Of a stretch of 54,473 nt of DNA, positions 25,530 to 32,980 are shown piece by piece. Made by a program: the position numbers and the translations under genes. Origin of the DNA: Parabacteroides acidifaciens (GTDB taxonomy: Bacteria > Bacteroidota > Bacteroidia > Bacteroidales > Tannerellaceae); NCBI RefSeq assembly GCF_003363715.1, contig NZ_QREV01000032.1, forward strand, positions 1-54,473, read 5' to 3'. The first letter of the stretch is position 1; the number at the start of each line of letters is the position of its first letter. A model generated the notes under the pieces. That model was not told the DNA's origin. It did not search any database and saw nothing but the letters and a program-made list of their open reading frames with translations.

Positions 25530-27896
25530 ATGAGAAACTGGAACATAGCAATACGTTCGCTTTTTAAGAAAGGGCGGAGTAATGGGATTAAGATTTTGTC
25601 ATTAGGTGTCGGGCTGGCAATGGGGCTTGTCCTTATATCCAAAGTCTGTTTTGAAAGTTCTTACGATAAGTTCTATCCCGGCAGTGACCGTATTTACCGG
25701 TTACATGAGAATGTCATCCGGGAGAATGAATATAAGACCTATCCGCAGGTAAGCGGCGGTGTTGCTCCCGGTATGCAGGCCGAGATTCCGGAAGTCGAGA
25801 AGGCTACCCGCCTGACATATATCGGAGGCGACAAGGAGATATTCAGGACAGAAGACAAGAACCGTTATTCGGCGCGTTACGTCGTAATGGGCGATACGAA
25901 CGTCTTCGATTTGCTTCCCCGTCCGATCCTGATCGGTGATCCGAAAACGACGCTGGCGCGTCCGGGCTATGTGATGATTTCACGCCGTATAGCCGATTTG
26001 CTTGGTGGTGTAGAGAAGTCGATGGGACAGAAGTTCGAGTTTGAATCCAGTCCGGGACAGACCTATACGATCGGCGGCGTGTTTGAGGATGTTCCTGAAA
26101 ACTCCCACTTACGTTTTGAGATTGTCGCTTCCCTGGAAGGCATGAATAAGTGGAGCCGGGAAAACTGGCTGGGGAATGACCGCTATTTGGGATATGTGAA
26201 GCTCTATCCCGGGACGGACCCGGAAAGCCTGACGACCGCTATCCGTGAGATGCAGGGGCGGCACTGTGACCTGGAAGAGGTGAAAAAGGCCGGAGTCGAC
26301 TTGACTTACACGCTGGTTCCGTTGATGGATATGCATAGCAACAGCAGTGAAGTAAAGAGTATGAATTCCCTGTTGATCCTGCTTGCTTTCGTTCTTATCC
26401 TGACGTCTGCCATGAATTATGTTCTGATTGTGATCTCTACGCTGATTAACCGGACGAAGGAGGTGGCTGTCCATAAATGTTATGGCGCCTCCGACAAAAA
26501 TCTGTTCGGTATGATTATGTCGGAGACCTGCCTGCATATGCTGATATCCCTTCTGCTCGCGGCTTTCCTTGTTATTCTGTTCAGAGGAAAGGTTGAAGAA
26601 TTGTTGGGAGCTTCTTTAGGGGCTTTATTTTCTTCGCAAACGATCTTGGTTTTAGTAGGCATCTGTGTGATGATCTTCTTTATTACCGCGTTGATTCCGA
26701 CATATATATTCCTGCGTATTCCGGTTGCCGCCGCATTCCGTAATTTTAAAGAGTCGCGTCGCTATTGGAAGCTCTGCCTGTTGTTTATACAGTTTGTGGC
26801 GACTGCTTATCTGGTAGCGTTGTTGTCTGTCATCAATAAGCAATACGATTATATGGTGAACGTCAGCCCCGGATATGCTTACGACAAATTGGTCTATTGC
26901 GATACGCAGGGTGCGGAAGAATCGGTTCGCAACACGGCGATTGAAGAGCTGCGTAAGATGCCTGAAGTAGATAAAGTTTCAGCATGCTACGATTTGCCGA
27001 TTTCGGTTATGTCCGGAAATAATGTCTTGCTCCCCGGTGATGATCGCGAGTTGTTCAACATCGCCGATATGTATTGGGTAAAGGATGATTACTTCTCTTT
27101 GATGGAGATTCCGATCGTCGATGGCGAAGTGTTCCGCTCGGATGGCTCGGCTAAAGACAAAGTGATGGTCAGCCGCTCTTTTGTAAAGAAAATGGAGACG
27201 GTGGCAGGTTGGACGGGTAGCGCTGTCGGAAAAAACATCGTCGTAACGGAGCACAGCCAGAACGGAGAACCGCTTACAATTTGCGGTGTGTTTGAAGATG
27301 TATGCATCGGTAGTACCGGCAATCCGGATTTACGCCCGACAGTGTTATTCTATGACAAGTATGCACCGAAAATCCTGATTAAATTCCATGAAATGTCACC
27401 CGAAAACATAAAGAAAGCGCAGGGCGTGCTGGAAAGCATCATGCCGGACCGCAGTGTCAATGTGACTGCCTATTATATGGATATGATAGACCTGTACAAA
27501 GATTCTCGTACGTTCCGCGATTCGGTTTTGATCGGAGGTATCGTGACCTTGATCATCGCATTGATCGGCTTATTGGGATATACCAGCGATGAAACGAACC
27601 GCCGCGGACGCGAGATCGCAATCCGTAAGGTGAACGGGGCTTCGGCATGGAGCATTTTGAAAATGATATCCAAAGATATTTCTTATATCGCGATACCGGC
27701 TATCGTAATCGGTATAACGATCGCCTATTTTTCCGGAACCGGCTGGCTGAAACAATTTTCCGGAAAGGCATCTCTCGGATTCTTCATGTTCCTGGCGGGG
27801 GCGATGTTTGTCTATCTGTTGATCGTCGTCAGTGTCCTTTGCCGTGCATGGCTTGTCGCAAATTCGAATCCGGTGGACAGTCTTAAATCGGAATAA
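25530..27896 (+). CDS. ABC transporter permease, fused double MacB/FtsX type (permease 3)
   Basis: 788 residues with the same eight-TM, two-periplasmic-domain build. Residues 12-32 (FKKGRSNGIKILSLGVGLAMG) are identical to permease 1 at protein level but differ in synonymous bases, so this is constraint or old duplication rather than a recent copy. Coupling segments are NRTKEVAVHKCYGASDKNL and NRRGREIAIRKVNGASAWSI. The first periplasmic domain resembles permease 2 (TRLTYIGGDKEIFRTEDKNRYSAR). It is under sigma-54 promoter P2 and followed by permease 4 after 64 bases. Confidence 0.9.
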   Translation: MRNWNIAIRSLFKKGRSNGIKILSLGVGLAMGLVLISKVCFESSYDKFYPGSDRIYRLHENVIRENEYKTYPQVSGGVAPGMQAEIPEVEKATRLTYIGGDKEIFRTEDKNRYSARYVVMGDTNVFDLLPRPILIGDPKTTLARPGYVMISRRIADLLGGVEKSMGQKFEFESSPGQTYTIGGVFEDVPENSHLRFEIVASLEGMNKWSRENWLGNDRYLGYVKLYPGTDPESLTTAIREMQGRHCDLEEVKKAGVDLTYTLVPLMDMHSNSSEVKSMNSLLILLAFVLILTSAMNYVLIVISTLINRTKEVAVHKCYGASDKNLFGMIMSETCLHMLISLLLAAFLVILFRGKVEELLGASLGALFSSQTILVLVGICVMIFFITALIPTYIFLRIPVAAAFRNFKESRRYWKLCLLFIQFVATAYLVALLSVINKQYDYMVNVSPGYAYDKLVYCDTQGAEESVRNTAIEELRKMPEVDKVSACYDLPISVMSGNNVLLPGDDRELFNIADMYWVKDDYFSLMEIPIVDGEVFRSDGSAKDKVMVSRSFVKKMETVAGWTGSAVGKNIVVTEHSQNGEPLTICGVFEDVCIGSTGNPDLRPTVLFYDKYAPKILIKFHEMSPENIKKAQGVLESIMPDRSVNVTAYYMDMIDLYKDSRTFRDSVLIGGIVTLIIALIGLLGYTSDETNRRGREIAIRKVNGASAWSILKMISKDISYIAIPAIVIGITIAYFSGTGWLKQFSGKASLGFFMFLAGAMFVYLLIVVSVLCRAWLVANSNPVDSLKSE

Positions 27897-27960
27897 TTAG
27901 AGAAAAGAGATGTTACGTTTGCCCGGTACGGGTGTCTTGTTTATAGAAATATATTATATC

Positions 27961-30300
27961 ATGAAACAATTATTTTATACAGTCAGCTATTTGAAAAACG
28001 CCTGGGGTAATAACCTGATTAAGATTTTCACCTTGACGTTAGGCTTAACGATCGGTTTGGTTCTGTTTGCCCGTATCGCATTCGATTTGAGTTATGATAA
28101 ATTCTTGCCGGAGGCGGAGAATATTTATCAGGTACAAACGGTTTATACGACAGGTGTAGGGTCGGCCGAGGCTAAATCGAACGATTACTCCTTTACTTTC
28201 CAGCCTGTAGCCCCGACAATGCCGCTCGAGATACCGGGAGCTATTGCAGGGACTTCTCTTCTCGAGAGCGGCGAGCGGGTCATTTTTAATGGGGAGGACC
28301 GTTACTCCGTCAAGACAATCTATGCTGATACGATGTTTTTCAAAACGCTTCCTTATAAGATTCTTTCCGGTAGCGAGATGGGATTGAAGACGGGCGGGAA
28401 TGTATTCCTTTCGGAATCGCTTGCCAAACGAATCTTTAAAGGAGAGGACCCGATAGGGAAGACGTTATTCAATGATAAAGCCCATAAGGAAACTCTGACT
28501 GTGGTCGGGACATTTGAAAATGTGCCGGAAAACTCGCACCTCGATTTTAACCTGATTTATTCGATTGCCCGGAACAGCCGGAATAGTTGGGACGGGGGAG
28601 ACGGTTATAGAGGATATGTCCGCATGCAGGCAGGTGTCGATATAAATGCGATCAATGAAGAAGCCATACCTGAGATGTTGGCACGCCATATGGACCGCGA
28701 GTCAATGAAAAAAGGCGGCTATGCTTTTGATTGCTATCTGAAGCCTATCACGACTTTGCATACGGACAATAAGGAAACGAAGCTGACTTTGCTCGTCCTT
28801 TCGCTTTTAGCAACGCTGATACTGGTGGCTGTCTCGCTGAACTATGTGATGATGTCTATCTCGTCATTGGCTACCCGCGCCCGTACGATGGCGATCTATA
28901 AAAGTAACGGAGCCAGCACCGGGAATATCTTTATGATGAATCTGTCCGAAACGGTAATCCTGATCCTGCTCTCGTTGGTTTGTACGGCTCTGCTGGTTTT
29001 GGTTTCGGGAGATTTGATTACGGAACTGACAGGAGTGACGCTGGGTTCGCTTTTTTCCGGACGGCAATTGCTGGTATCGTTAGGATTGGTCTTCCTGGTA
29101 GTCTTGCTTTCAGGTGTTGTGCCGGCGCGTATCTTTTCGGCTATTCCTGTGACACAGGCGTTCCGTTTTTATAACTACAGCAAGCGCGGATGGAAACAGG
29201 GATTGTTAGGCGTGCAGATTGCTTGTGCGGCCTTTATGCTGATTTTCCTGGCGATCATCCTGCTGCAATATAATAAGGTCTTGAATAAGGACCTCGGCTA
29301 TCATCCGGATAATATTGTCTATTGTGATCTTGACAGCATCCCGTCCGAGCGTCAGCAGATGGTAAGAACGGAGCTGATGCGTTCTCCGGAAATAGAGAAT
29401 ATTACGTTTGCCAGTTATCTGATCTGCAATTTTTTCAGCGGTACACCCTTGATCGATCCGGAAACACAGGAGGCGTTGGCTACACTGCGCTTCCAATTTG
29501 CAGATTCCAGCTATGTGAGCACATTAGGGTTGAACCTCGTGCAGGGTTCTAATATTCCCTCTTTTATGGCCGAACCGACTCCGGCTCTGGTTAACCGGAA
29601 ATTCCTCGAACTTCTACGCTGGGATGACAATGCGATCGGGAAAGTCTATAAATGCAAGGGATTGTTCGATATTGTGATTGCCGGCGTGCTCGATGATTTC
29701 ATAGTCGGTTCCATATTCGTTCCGCAGACACCGGTGATCATTGTCGGTATCGGAAGTGACTGGAACTCTTTATCCATAAACGTACGTCTTCGTGAGATGT
29801 CGCCCGAGTCTTTCTCGATGCTTGAAAACCGTCTTCGGGAATTGCTTCCGGAGCAGGATATAGTCTTGACCACTTATCGCGACAAAATCCATGAATCCTA
29901 TCGCGACACCGAGCGGTTCCGTAATTCCGTAGCGGTGGCGGCCGTATTCATGTTGCTGATTACGCTGATGGGGCTTGTCGGATATGTCTCCGATGAGATA
30001 CGCCGGCGGAGCAAGGAGATTGCTATCCGCAAGGTCAACGGGGCGACGGCGGTCGATGTGCTGAAATTGTTGTTGCATAATATCATTGTGATCGGTACGC
30101 CGGCGGTTATTGTCGGCCTGATCGGAACGTATCTGGCAGGTGATAAGTGGCTGGAGAATTTCCCGGAAAAGATTTCGTTGAATGTCTTTATCTTTATATT
30201 GGGAGGCCTTGCCTTGCTGATTGTGATCGGGTTCTGCGTCGTCCTTCGCTCCTGGTATGTGGCGAACGAAAACCCGGTGAAGAGCATTAAGTCAGAATAA
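27961..30300 (+). CDS. ABC transporter permease, fused double MacB/FtsX type (permease 4)
   Basis: 779 residues when started at the ATG at 27961 (MKQLFYTVSYLKNAWGNN). An in-frame ATG at 27910 would add 17 residues unlike any sibling, so I reject it. Architecture matches permeases 1-3, but it is the most divergent of that group: the N-terminal coupling segment reads TRARTMAIYKSNGASTGNI, the C-terminal one RRRSKEIAIRKVNGATAVDV. Expected TM positions are ~20-40, ~280-400, ~420-440 and ~660-775. It ends NPVKSIKSE. It is probably co-transcribed with permease 3 from P2. The region after its stop contains TTGGCACATT-type repeats, not a promoter. Confidence 0.9.
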   Translation: MKQLFYTVSYLKNAWGNNLIKIFTLTLGLTIGLVLFARIAFDLSYDKFLPEAENIYQVQTVYTTGVGSAEAKSNDYSFTFQPVAPTMPLEIPGAIAGTSLLESGERVIFNGEDRYSVKTIYADTMFFKTLPYKILSGSEMGLKTGGNVFLSESLAKRIFKGEDPIGKTLFNDKAHKETLTVVGTFENVPENSHLDFNLIYSIARNSRNSWDGGDGYRGYVRMQAGVDINAINEEAIPEMLARHMDRESMKKGGYAFDCYLKPITTLHTDNKETKLTLLVLSLLATLILVAVSLNYVMMSISSLATRARTMAIYKSNGASTGNIFMMNLSETVILILLSLVCTALLVLVSGDLITELTGVTLGSLFSGRQLLVSLGLVFLVVLLSGVVPARIFSAIPVTQAFRFYNYSKRGWKQGLLGVQIACAAFMLIFLAIILLQYNKVLNKDLGYHPDNIVYCDLDSIPSERQQMVRTELMRSPEIENITFASYLICNFFSGTPLIDPETQEALATLRFQFADSSYVSTLGLNLVQGSNIPSFMAEPTPALVNRKFLELLRWDDNAIGKVYKCKGLFDIVIAGVLDDFIVGSIFVPQTPVIIVGIGSDWNSLSINVRLREMSPESFSMLENRLRELLPEQDIVLTTYRDKIHESYRDTERFRNSVAVAAVFMLLITLMGLVGYVSDEIRRRSKEIAIRKVNGATAVDVLKLLLHNIIVIGTPAVIVGLIGTYLAGDKWLENFPEKISLNVFIFILGGLALLIVIGFCVVLRSWYVANENPVKSIKSE

Positions 30301-30420
30301 TTTGCCAATTTGCCAATGTGGCGCTTCGCTAAATGTGCCAATGGAATAAAAAGACCTCATCTCAGTGAATCGTCTTTTATTTCATTGGCACATTGGCATA
30401 TTAATAAATTGGCACATTAT
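30301..30420. repeat. TTGCCAAT / ATTGGCAC repeat hairpin
   Basis: Inverted copies of the word ATTGGCA. TTTGCCAATTTGCCAATGTG on the left faces CATTGGCACATTGGCATA on the right. In the centre AATGTGCCAATGxAATAAAAxGAC pairs with GTCTTTTATTxCATTGGCACATT (30332-30395). It may end the permease 3-4 transcript, but the repeat character suggests a mobile or slippage-derived sequence. Confidence 0.55.
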
Positions 30421-30460
30421 CCATGTTATGTTTGTCTAAGTCGCGTGTCTTATTAATAGA

Positions 30461-30952
30461 ATGGAACAAGAACAGTTTAAAATAGAAGTCGTACCACTCA
30501 GGGGGAAGTTGTCGGGATGTGCCCGTCGCTTGCTGGACGATCCCGAAGATGTGGAAGATATCGTGCAGGAGGTTTTTCTCAAGCTGTGGTATATCCGTGA
30601 GGAACTGGAGCGTTACGATAGCGTGGAAGCGCTTGCCGTGCAGATCACCAAGCACCTTTGTCTGAACCGCCTCCGTTCCTTCCAGTACAGGCAGGAGAAG
30701 TTGTCCGATTCGGCAATTATAACCGCAGACGATAATCCATACGTTTCGTTGGAACAGAAAGACAGTGTGAGCCATGTCATGAGCATTATGGAACAACTGC
30801 CCGGATTGCAACAGACGATACTCCGGATGAAACATGTCGATGGTTTCGAGGTGAAGGAGATTGCCGAGTTGACAGGCAGTACACCGGAAGCTGTCCGCGT
30901 GAACCTCTCGCGAGCACGTAAAAGAGTCAAGGAACTATTCTTAAAAATGTAA
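30461..30952 (+). CDS. RNA polymerase sigma-70 factor, ECF-like
   Basis: 163 residues. Region 2 (~15-75) includes LSGCARRLLDDPEDVEDIVQEVFLKLWYIREEL and the helix KHLCLNRLRSFQYRQEK. Region 4 (~105-160) includes MEQLPGLQQTILRMKHVDGFEVKEIAELTGSTPEAVRVNLSRARKRVKE split over a normal helix-turn-helix. It lies four bases before a membrane protein that looks like its anti-sigma partner. A weak -7-like TATGTTTG at 30427 is the only promoter sign, so it may also be transcribed from P2 with permeases 3 and 4. The targets are unknown. Confidence 0.9.
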   Translation: MEQEQFKIEVVPLRGKLSGCARRLLDDPEDVEDIVQEVFLKLWYIREELERYDSVEALAVQITKHLCLNRLRSFQYRQEKLSDSAIITADDNPYVSLEQKDSVSHVMSIMEQLPGLQQTILRMKHVDGFEVKEIAELTGSTPEAVRVNLSRARKRVKELFLKM

Positions 30953-30956
30953 CAGG

Positions 30957-31520
30957 ATGAAATCAGACGAATATACATATATAGAAAATCTGTTGGAGCG
31001 TTTCTTCGAAGGGGAAACGTCCAATGTCGAAGAGCAGGAGCTATATGCCTTCTTCGCACGTCCGGATTTGCCGGAACATTTGAAGCCCTACAAACCTGTG
31101 TTCGGTTATTTTGAAACCGGAATCGCCCGTGAAGTGGAGGAGGAGAACTCCTCGAAACAGGTTCGTAAAGTCCCTTTTTACAAAAAGTGGTTATGGATAG
31201 GTACCGCTGTGGCCGCTTCTTTGTTGTTGTTCTTGTTTTTGAACAAAGAGGATCGTAAGCAGGAAGATGATTTTAATCCGTACGCCGGAAGCTACATCAT
31301 CCGCAACGGCGTAAAGACGGAAATACCGGAAAATGTGGCCAAGGATTTGGACAAGATGATCCGGCAAGCCGAGAAATCACATTATGAGAAGGAACGGATG
31401 GCATTGCAACCCGTACAACAGCACCGGCAAACCCTGCATGATATAAAAATGAAAGAACAAGAGGCGAAACAAATCGAATCCGACATAGAGATGTTGGAAG
31501 AGAGATATAAAGATAAATGA
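30957..31520 (+). CDS. Putative membrane-anchored anti-sigma factor
   Basis: 187 residues. An acidic N-terminal cytoplasmic part (~1-78; YTYIENLLERFFEGETSNVEEQELYAFFA) is followed by basic KWLW and one TM helix (~80-97; IGTAVAASLLLFLFL). A charged, helical periplasmic tail (~100-187; ending QIESDIEMLEERYKDK) is probably coiled. There is no FecR domain and no recognised zinc motif. The N-terminal pattern of a short helix bundle ending in FF.RPDLP resembles anti-sigma N-termini in Bacteroidales. Tight coupling (four bases) to the sigma gene supports the role; it is an inference. Confidence 0.65.
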   Translation: MKSDEYTYIENLLERFFEGETSNVEEQELYAFFARPDLPEHLKPYKPVFGYFETGIAREVEEENSSKQVRKVPFYKKWLWIGTAVAASLLLFLFLNKEDRKQEDDFNPYAGSYIIRNGVKTEIPENVAKDLDKMIRQAEKSHYEKERMALQPVQQHRQTLHDIKMKEQEAKQIESDIEMLEERYKDK

Positions 31521-31550
31521 TGATTTAATAACCATATAATAATAGAAAGT

Positions 31551-32021
31551 ATGAAAACAAGGAATCTTATTTTAACGGCTGTCCTGCTGATAGCAGGGAG
31601 CTGGGCCGGCGATTTATTGGCACAGACGAATTTGAATGCGCTGATGAAGAAGTGCGAGTCGAAGGATAAAGTGAACGTGGAAGTGATCTACGACAAAGAT
31701 CGGAAGACAAAGAAACCTGTGAAAGAAGTGATCACGATCACTTTTTCGACGAAGGATAACCCGAAGTTGCTGGATGAATTTATAAACGCTTTCCAGAAGG
31801 ATAAAGAAGCGGCTTACAAAGTGATCGAATCGAAACAGAACGGAAGGGTGTTGCCCTCTTTTTACCGTTTCTCTTCCGGAACGAGCGACATATCCTATTC
31901 GTTGGATGATCTTAATCTCAAACCCGGATATAAGGATAATGAGTATCTGCTCAGGAACGGGAATATCCGGGTCACAAAGATCGAACGTTTCGAGTTCAAG
32001 GAAGAAAGCGAATGGGGATAA
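31551..32021 (+). CDS. Small secreted protein (possibly DUF5024-like)
   Basis: 156 residues with a signal peptide (~1-25, cut near LLAQ) and a mature part beginning TNLNALMKKCESKDKVNVEVIYDKD. It contains an alternating charged/hydrophobic region and a closing RNGNIRVTKIERFEFKEE. It resembles the short periplasmic proteins that follow ECF sigma/anti-sigma pairs in Bacteroidales; I recall DUF5024 for this pattern but cannot confirm it. No catalytic residues are evident. It lies 30 bases after the putative anti-sigma gene and is probably in the same transcript, perhaps as a sensor or target of that system. Confidence 0.6.
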   Translation: MKTRNLILTAVLLIAGSWAGDLLAQTNLNALMKKCESKDKVNVEVIYDKDRKTKKPVKEVITITFSTKDNPKLLDEFINAFQKDKEAAYKVIESKQNGRVLPSFYRFSSGTSDISYSLDDLNLKPGYKDNEYLLRNGNIRVTKIERFEFKEESEWG

Positions 32022-32045
32022 ACCTCGAGCCATTTTTGTTCAAAG

Positions 32046-32083
32046 TGTCTAATATCTTTACACTACTGTCAAAAAATTAGACA
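32046..32083 (+). promoter_or_regulatory. Paired activator-binding palindromes of promoter P3
   Basis: TGTCTAATATCTTTACA (32046-32062) and TGTCAAAAAATTAGACA (32067-32083), 21 bp centre to centre; the second is centred 65 bp before the -24 GG. Geometry is identical to P1 and P2. Confidence 0.8.
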
Positions 32084-32138
32084 CTTTCGAAAAATATCAA
32101 ATTCTTTATAGCGCTGTAAATAAATAATTTATGTACTT

Positions 32139-32153
32139 TGGCACGCTGTTTGC
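32139..32153 (+). promoter_or_regulatory. Sigma-54 (RpoN) promoter P3
   Basis: TGGCACG-CTGT-TTGC is a perfect match to TGGCACG-N4-TTGC. The predicted start, near 32165, gives a ~36-base leader to the ATPase ATG at 32201 and rules out the in-frame upstream start at 32138, which would lie inside the promoter. Confidence 0.9.
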
Positions 32154-32200
32154 CTATAATTAGGCAAGAAGATGTAATAACAATAAAAACAGATACAGTC

Positions 32201-32881
32201 ATGATTAAAATTGAAGGATTAAGTAAGTTTTTCCGCACTGAGGAAGTAGAAACAATCGCATTGAACGGCGTGTCGATGGAAGTGAAAGATGGTGAGTTTG
32301 TCGCAATCATGGGACCTTCCGGTTGCGGTAAGTCAACGTTGCTGAATATCTTAGGGTTATTGGATAACCCGACATCGGGTGATTATTACCTGGCAGATAA
32401 AGAAGTCGGACACCTGAAGGAAAAAGAACGTACCCAGGTGCGTAAAGGGAATATCGGTTTCGTGTTCCAGAGTTTTAACCTGATCGATGAGCTGAATGTA
32501 TTTGAAAACGTAGAGTTGCCGCTGACCTATCTGAAGGTCAAAGCCAGTGAGCGCAAGCAAATGGTAAACGATATCCTGAAACGAATGAACATCAGCCATC
32601 GTGCCAGCCACTTCCCGCAGCAGCTCTCCGGAGGTCAGCAACAACGTGTAGCTATCGCCCGTGCCGTCGTTTCCAATCCGAAGATCATCCTCGCCGATGA
32701 GCCGACCGGTAATCTGGATTCCAAGAACGGTGCGGAAGTGATGCAACTCCTGACCGAATTGAACAAGGAAGGCACTACCATTGTTATGGTAACGCACTCC
32801 AAACACGACGCGAGCTTTGCACACCGTGTGGTTAACCTCTTTGACGGTAGCATCGTTTCGTCGGTAAGTGAATTCATTTAA
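32201..32881 (+). CDS. ABC transporter ATP-binding protein, MacB/LolD type
   Basis: 226 residues, a complete ABC nucleotide-binding domain. Walker A is GPSGCGKST (~40-48), the Q-loop lies in NIGFVFQSFNLIDELNVFENV, the signature is LSGGQQQRVAIARA, Walker B is IILADEPTGNLDS and the H-loop is TIVMVTHSKHD. Close to the LolD/MacB/FtsE group that serves FtsX-fold permeases. It is the only ATPase gene in a cluster of seven permeases, so it may energise them all. Start chosen at 32201 because the sigma-54 promoter covers the upstream in-frame codons. A terminator-like hairpin separates it from permease 5. Confidence 0.95.
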   Translation: MIKIEGLSKFFRTEEVETIALNGVSMEVKDGEFVAIMGPSGCGKSTLLNILGLLDNPTSGDYYLADKEVGHLKEKERTQVRKGNIGFVFQSFNLIDELNVFENVELPLTYLKVKASERKQMVNDILKRMNISHRASHFPQQLSGGQQQRVAIARAVVSNPKIILADEPTGNLDSKNGAEVMQLLTELNKEGTTIVMVTHSKHDASFAHRVVNLFDGSIVSSVSEFI

Positions 32882-32929
32882 TGTTTTGCAAGAATAACAC
32901 ATAGACACATTCAAATTGTTTTGTTGCAG

Positions 32930-32963
32930 ATATATCCGGCTTGTGAAAGTCGGATATATTTTT
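32930..32963 (+). terminator. Terminator or attenuator between the ATPase and permease 5
   Basis: ATATATCCG pairs with CGGATATAT around a 12-base loop, followed by TTTT. The weak, AT-rich stem suggests partial termination, which would keep permease expression below that of the ATPase. The next gene has an unusually strong ribosome site (GGAGG at 32969-32973). Confidence 0.65.
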
Positions 32964-32980
32964 AAAAAGGAGGAGTACGC

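Noticed and set aside
30385-30417. TTGGCACATTGGCAT as a fourth sigma-54 promoter.
   Set aside because: No TTGC/TTGA at the fixed distance from the TGGCAC words and none of the paired TGTC palindromes 65 bp upstream.
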